From: an uncultured Fodinibius sp. | GTDB taxonomy: Bacteria > Bacteroidota > Rhodothermia > Balneolales > Balneolaceae | DNA length: 64,000 bases | Direction: 5' to 3' | NCBI GenBank assembly: GCA_913056235.1 | Contig: CAJXMW010000001.1 | Location: forward strand, 372,001 to 436,000 | In this document: piece by piece, positions 60,752 to 64,000 of the stretch | How positions within the stretch are numbered: the stretch's first letter is position 1 | Layout of the letters: the number at the start of each line of letters is the position of its first letter | The notes under the pieces: model-generated | The model's input: only the letters and a program-made list of their open reading frames with translations | What the model was told of the DNA's origin: nothing | Database searches by the model: none | Made by a program: the position numbers and the translations under genes

Positions 60752-61303
60752 ATGAGCGAAATCACCGGCAAGGAGTTTTCTGAAGGGTTTAACATGAGGG
60801 TCGTCAGTGGCATGCTGGTCGACGGCTCCATCCAGGTGTCATGGGCCACCGGCAGGAAGGCCTCTTCCCAGATGGATTGGGGACTGGATCCAGATAACCT
60901 GGCCACGACTCCCGAGTACCACCGCGAGCCTTCGGAGATGGTGCGTTACCATACGCTGTATTTCCCCATTACCTACCTGGATGCCCGACACTATTTTCGC
61001 GTGCGTTCAAAGACGGCGGGTGGACAGATCGGCCAATCACGCATTTACTCGGTTATTACGCCCGATGATGTCCAACGGACTACGCAGTCTCCAACTGGTC
61101 AGGTTATCTTGGAACTGCAACCCATCGACGACCAAGACGGGCATCTGTCCTGCACCCCAGCAACGGATATCCGTGCTGACCACCAGCCGGAAGCTATCTC
61201 TCAACCCATAACGAGTGGACTGTCTGCTGACGAAAATCTCTCGGAGCTGACGGGAGCCACCAGTAGCAATGCCACCACTAACCCCATTACCATTATCTCT
61301 TGA
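60752..61303 (+). CDS. Fibronectin-type-III-like structural protein
   Basis: 183 aa. Residues 15-105 resemble an Ig/FN3 fold (GSIQVSWATGRKASSQMDW, VRYHTLYFPITYLDARHYFRVRS, GQIGQSRIYSVITPDD), with W and aromatic residues in the expected places. The last ~75 residues are Ser/Thr/Asn/Gln-rich and flexible. Such domains are common in spikes and fibres of virions. It is 1 base from the previous gene. Confidence 0.6.
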   Translation: MSEITGKEFSEGFNMRVVSGMLVDGSIQVSWATGRKASSQMDWGLDPDNLATTPEYHREPSEMVRYHTLYFPITYLDARHYFRVRSKTAGGQIGQSRIYSVITPDDVQRTTQSPTGQVILELQPIDDQDGHLSCTPATDIRADHQPEAISQPITSGLSADENLSELTGATSSNATTNPITIIS

Positions 61304-61307
61304 CCGT

Positions 61308-62759
61308 ATGAATACCATCAATCAAACTCTTTCTATTGGCACCCCGAAATCAGGGATGGATCTGTTTTGCAACGTCAGCATCGACGGGAAACACCTGTTT
61401 CGGATGCACTGCGAGTCCTTCGTAGGCAACCTGCTGCGCGACGTCCAGGGGATGATGCACGGCGGTAAAACGGATCGGCTGATTAGCCCCGGTGACGATT
61501 ACGTGCAGGATGGCAAAATAACGTCTATGCAAATTGTTAATGGGGCCCTAGAAATCTACAGCCAATACTATCTTCAGTATATATTTAGTGGTATGCACGG
61601 CGTAAACCCCAATGGGGAAAAGCCCGTTTGGGTACACATCTGGGGATGTAGCTCGGTCCCGCAAATCAACGGCACCTGGCAGGTCGAAAGCACCCATGGC
61701 GACTATTATATCCGCCTGAAAGACGGGCCAACCAATTTTGACCCGGCAACTTACGTGGCCGACCAGGCGAAGGTTATTGCCAAGCACTATCATCCCATTA
61801 CGACTACTGAAAGTTACTGCCCACCTTTCCGCGTCATTTTGCCCACCATTGGGCAAGGCAGCCGGCCGGTTAGCATCTCCGATGTGGGCCTGCACAATCC
61901 CATTGACGCTCTGCTGGCTCGGGGAGCTCGATCGGTTTCAGGCGTGGTCACCGATCAGCAAAAAAGCGTCTTTACCGTTTCAGCCCCGTTTACCAACGGT
62001 TCCGGGGGCGATCTGGCTATCACCGAAATGGGCCTCATGACCCACATTAATGTGGGCCGCCATGAAATTAACACCATTGCCACCCTGTATGCCCGCGATG
62101 TGCTACCGGCAGCCCTGAACCTGCCCAATGGTAAAACGCTGACGTTAGACTACGAGTGCCGGTTTGAGCTTGAAAACTTTAACCAGGATACAGACCTCAA
62201 CGGTTCCAACGGCGGGTTCACCGCCGAATTTGTAGGCGCCTTGCGTCGACAAGCGGTCGAAAATACCAATACCAACTGGCGGGACCTGATGTGTATCGCT
62301 GGCGGAGGGACTTCGATGACCTCGCTAGAGCGCCGGGCCTCGGAGATCAACAAAGGGTGGCATCTGGGACTCCGATTGGGCCAAAGTAACAAATTCGTTT
62401 CCATGACGGACACGGACCTGTCCCCCGATGCTACCCAAGAAACGGCCTACAGCCTCGGAGGCATCAGCCATGGCAGCGGAGACGGCCAGCTCATCCATCA
62501 CGGGATGATTATCGATGACCAAGTAACCATTGATGAGGCAAATAATGAAGCCTACTTCAACCTAGATCGCGTATTTGAAAACCGGGGTGCTACCGACATC
62601 ACCATTAAAGAAGTCGGGATATACGCCAACCGGGGGAATGATTATGATGAATGGGTGCCCAAGCTGATAGCTCGCCAGGCCCTGGCCCCGGCCGACCAGT
62701 TTACCATTATGGCCGGACAAATGCGCAAGGTGGGCTACAAGATCAAGATGGTGGTCTAA
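61308..62759 (+). CDS. Large structural or spike-like protein
   Basis: 483 aa from ATG 61308; the longer frame from 61269 overlaps the previous gene and is not used. Beta-rich throughout with repeating NGTWQVESTHGDYYI-like and FTVSAPFTNGSGGDLAITEMGLMTHI segments, the latter resembling parts of tail-spike or receptor-binding proteins. A related ATDITIKEVGIYA motif recurs near residue 435, so the protein may contain two similar domains (MGLMTH / EVGIYA). The stop codon overlaps the lysozyme start (TAATG). Confidence 0.58.
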   Translation: MNTINQTLSIGTPKSGMDLFCNVSIDGKHLFRMHCESFVGNLLRDVQGMMHGGKTDRLISPGDDYVQDGKITSMQIVNGALEIYSQYYLQYIFSGMHGVNPNGEKPVWVHIWGCSSVPQINGTWQVESTHGDYYIRLKDGPTNFDPATYVADQAKVIAKHYHPITTTESYCPPFRVILPTIGQGSRPVSISDVGLHNPIDALLARGARSVSGVVTDQQKSVFTVSAPFTNGSGGDLAITEMGLMTHINVGRHEINTIATLYARDVLPAALNLPNGKTLTLDYECRFELENFNQDTDLNGSNGGFTAEFVGALRRQAVENTNTNWRDLMCIAGGGTSMTSLERRASEINKGWHLGLRLGQSNKFVSMTDTDLSPDATQETAYSLGGISHGSGDGQLIHHGMIIDDQVTIDEANNEAYFNLDRVFENRGATDITIKEVGIYANRGNDYDEWVPKLIARQALAPADQFTIMAGQMRKVGYKIKMVV

Positions 62760-63319
62760 TGGTCAGCTCATTTTCGGTATCAGCAGAACTTACGTACATC
62801 CGGATCCGTGGCCTGATGGGACATTTCACCGAGGCATCCAAACGGTATGGGATTCCCCTTGCCCTGTTGCTGGCAGTCGCCTCCCGCGAGAGTCGCATGG
62901 GACTGGCCCTTTCGGCCGACGGCACCGGTGATCACGGTAACGGGATAGGAATCATGCAGATTGACCGGCGATATCATCCCGGTTTTACTGGGAGCCACAG
63001 CCCCTTTAATCACCGGGCTAACATTGACTATGGCACCGAGTATCTCGCTAAACTGCTCAGACAATTCAATGGAAATACCACCCGGGCCGTAGCCGCCTAT
63101 AATGCTGGTCCCAATAAAGTGCAGACCGCCATATACGCGGGCTTGCCCCCTGATTCCGTCACCACCGGTGGGGATTACAGCCAGGATGTGATGGGGCGAA
63201 AACAGCTAATTGACCAGCTACTCGGCCTCTCCAAGGCAACCAGTTTGTCCATATACGTCCTACCTATGGCCGCTATAGCATTTACAACCTATAACTATAT
63301 GACCTCCGAAAGCCCATGA
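62759..63319 (+). CDS. Lytic transglycosylase (SLT/lysozyme-like) with C-terminal anchor
   Basis: 186 aa from ATG 62759. Residues 20-150 are a goose-type/SLT lysozyme-like domain: AVASRESRMG with catalytic Glu about 43, GNGIGIMQIDRR, TRAVAAYNAGPNKVQ, in family order. The C-terminal hydrophobic segment (IYVLPMAAIAFTTYNYM) is an anchor, so the enzyme likely sits in a membrane and opens the peptidoglycan during infection. It overlaps the previous stop and the next start by single codons. In a lysis-only role, an anchored form would be unusual. Confidence 0.85.
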   Translation: MVSSFSVSAELTYIRIRGLMGHFTEASKRYGIPLALLLAVASRESRMGLALSADGTGDHGNGIGIMQIDRRYHPGFTGSHSPFNHRANIDYGTEYLAKLLRQFNGNTTRAVAAYNAGPNKVQTAIYAGLPPDSVTTGGDYSQDVMGRKQLIDQLLGLSKATSLSIYVLPMAAIAFTTYNYMTSESP

Positions 63320-63768
63320 ACACCGAATCATGTTATGTAAACGACCAGTCCAATGAAGCACAAGGATTGGGGCGGATGCCTACCCGACCGGCAATGCTTC
63401 TTCCCATTCCGGATGAACCTGTCTCGATCATTCGAAATCAACCAATAAGACCACGAATACGGCCACGCCCTATTCCAAAACTCAAGCCCGTGCTTAAACC
63501 TCGGCCAGTTATTGACAAGAATCCCGTCCGACCACCTAAACTAATTGTAAATGCTGCTAAAAAAGCTTCAAAGCCCAAACCCAATAAAGCAACAAAATCT
63601 ACGAAAACCAAGGCTCCCCAAAAAACAACTAACAATGGTCCAATAAAAGATAGCAAAGACATCCTATCAGGCACTTTTAACATTGGTGGGTTAGAGATCA
63701 AGAAAACCCATGCCGTTGCGGGTGGTGCGACCATATCCGGGCTGCTGCTCTGGAAACTCCTTTTTTAA
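63316..63768 (+). CDS. Pro/Lys-rich protein with C-terminal membrane helix
   Basis: 150 aa, beginning on the previous stop (ATGA). Residues 30-110 are dominated by Pro, Lys, Arg and Ala repeats (RPRIRPRPIPKLKP, KPKPNKATKSTK), followed by a C-terminal membrane helix (HAVAGGATISGLLLWKLLF) with almost no tail. The basic extended part could bind DNA or membrane lipid head groups. No family is recognised. Confidence 0.6.
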   Translation: MNTESCYVNDQSNEAQGLGRMPTRPAMLLPIPDEPVSIIRNQPIRPRIRPRPIPKLKPVLKPRPVIDKNPVRPPKLIVNAAKKASKPKPNKATKSTKTKAPQKTTNNGPIKDSKDILSGTFNIGGLEIKKTHAVAGGATISGLLLWKLLF

Positions 63769-63794
63769 TGCTAACCAACTAAGTACAAAACATT

Positions 63795-64000
63795 ATGAAA
63801 CATACTTTACACGCCTCCGACCAGCCCTGCAGTTGTGGCTGCCACGACCACTCCTTAGGAAACGGTTCTGATTATCTTCAAAGCGATTGCGGCTGCCAAG
63901 GAGGACTTGGAGAAGCCGACCCAAAAGGCACTGAGACCGAAAAAGACCTTATTACCGAAGCCAAAAAGTATATCAACGCGGAAGTACCAAACCATATAAA
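63795..64000 (+). CDS. Cys-rich protein, partial (runs off the window)
   Basis: Frame opens at ATG 63795 and continues to the window edge with 68 codons. The visible part has closely spaced Cys (CSCGCHDH, CGCQGG) within the first 40 residues, suggesting a metal or disulfide cluster, then a charged helix (TEKDLITEAKKYI). No stop is seen. No family is recognised. Confidence 0.5.
   Translation, partial: MKHTLHASDQPCSCGCHDHSLGNGSDYLQSDCGCQGGLGEADPKGTETEKDLITEAKKYINAEVPNHI

Noticed and set aside
44464-64000. Tailed-phage or contractile-injection interpretation of the virion block
   Set aside because: No terminase, portal, tape-measure, baseplate or sheath protein was recognised; the many tail-anchored small proteins favour a membrane-containing tailless virion.

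Overview
The window looks like a chromosome segment of a Balneolota/Rhodothermota-type member of the Bacteroidota supergroup. The reasons are a DUF4270-like lipoprotein beside a glycogen-synthase-like protein made of the GT5 domain only, a cluster of LPP20, COG3014-type and LpoB-like envelope lipoproteins, and AT-leaning intergenic DNA. The genus cannot be fixed from this sequence alone.

Left part, about 1-25.9 kb: ordinary chromosome. It holds glycogen metabolism (DUF4270-like lipoprotein, GT5-only protein, glgB) with a ComA-family synthase, then a long block of secreted or lipid-anchored envelope proteins: two COG3014-like paralogues, three LPP20-like proteins, LpoB-like, an MltC-like transglycosylase and a secreted transglutaminase-fold protein. 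After these come a Na+/solute symporter, glutamate dehydrogenase, a 2H phosphoesterase, dinB, queA, a nitroreductase, a flavin reductase, a dienelactone-hydrolase-like lipoprotein and a PQQ-type sugar dehydrogenase. The block ends at a complete tRNA-Arg(TCG) at 25866-25939.

Right part, 26.1 kb to the window end: one integrated element that runs past the window. A tyrosine integrase starts 181 bases after the tRNA. It is followed by a regulator pair, an SF3/AAA-like replication ATPase and a CTAAGA iteron array at 32.0-32.3 kb that is a good origin candidate. From 33.2 to 44.3 kb lies an AT-rich cargo bay with four units: (i) a GHKL ATPase plus a STAS-like protein; (ii) an operon of acidic small protein, XRE regulator, ImmA/IrrE protease, thymidylate-synthase-like protein, dTMP-kinase-like protein and a protein of the HMU-DNA-kinase-helical/aGPT-pyrophosphorylase type, with a MazG-type NTP pyrophosphohydrolase facing it; (iii) the decayed remains of an AbiEii-type toxin; (iv) a bacterial ubiquitin-like conjugation cassette (Ubl, E1-like with a fused N-terminal domain, DUF6527) with a DUF2188 protein, divergent from a sigma-like/ImmA-like operon, with two concentric inverted repeats between the two operons.

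From 44.46 kb onward the DNA is visibly richer in G and C and carries a tightly packed one-direction gene set behind a perfect 8+8 bp dyad. Nine genes here encode proteins with a single membrane segment at or near the C-terminus. The others include a RecA-type ATPase, a 2421-residue polyvalent protein (RelA/SpoT-like, N6-methyltransferase and SNF2-type helicase domains), two adjacent candidate capsid proteins, spike-like proteins and a lytic transglycosylase. No terminase, portal or tail genes were recognised. The best reading, still an inference, is a provirus of a tailless phage with an internal membrane, carrying a defence/conflict cargo between its replication and virion modules. The virion module continues past base 64000.
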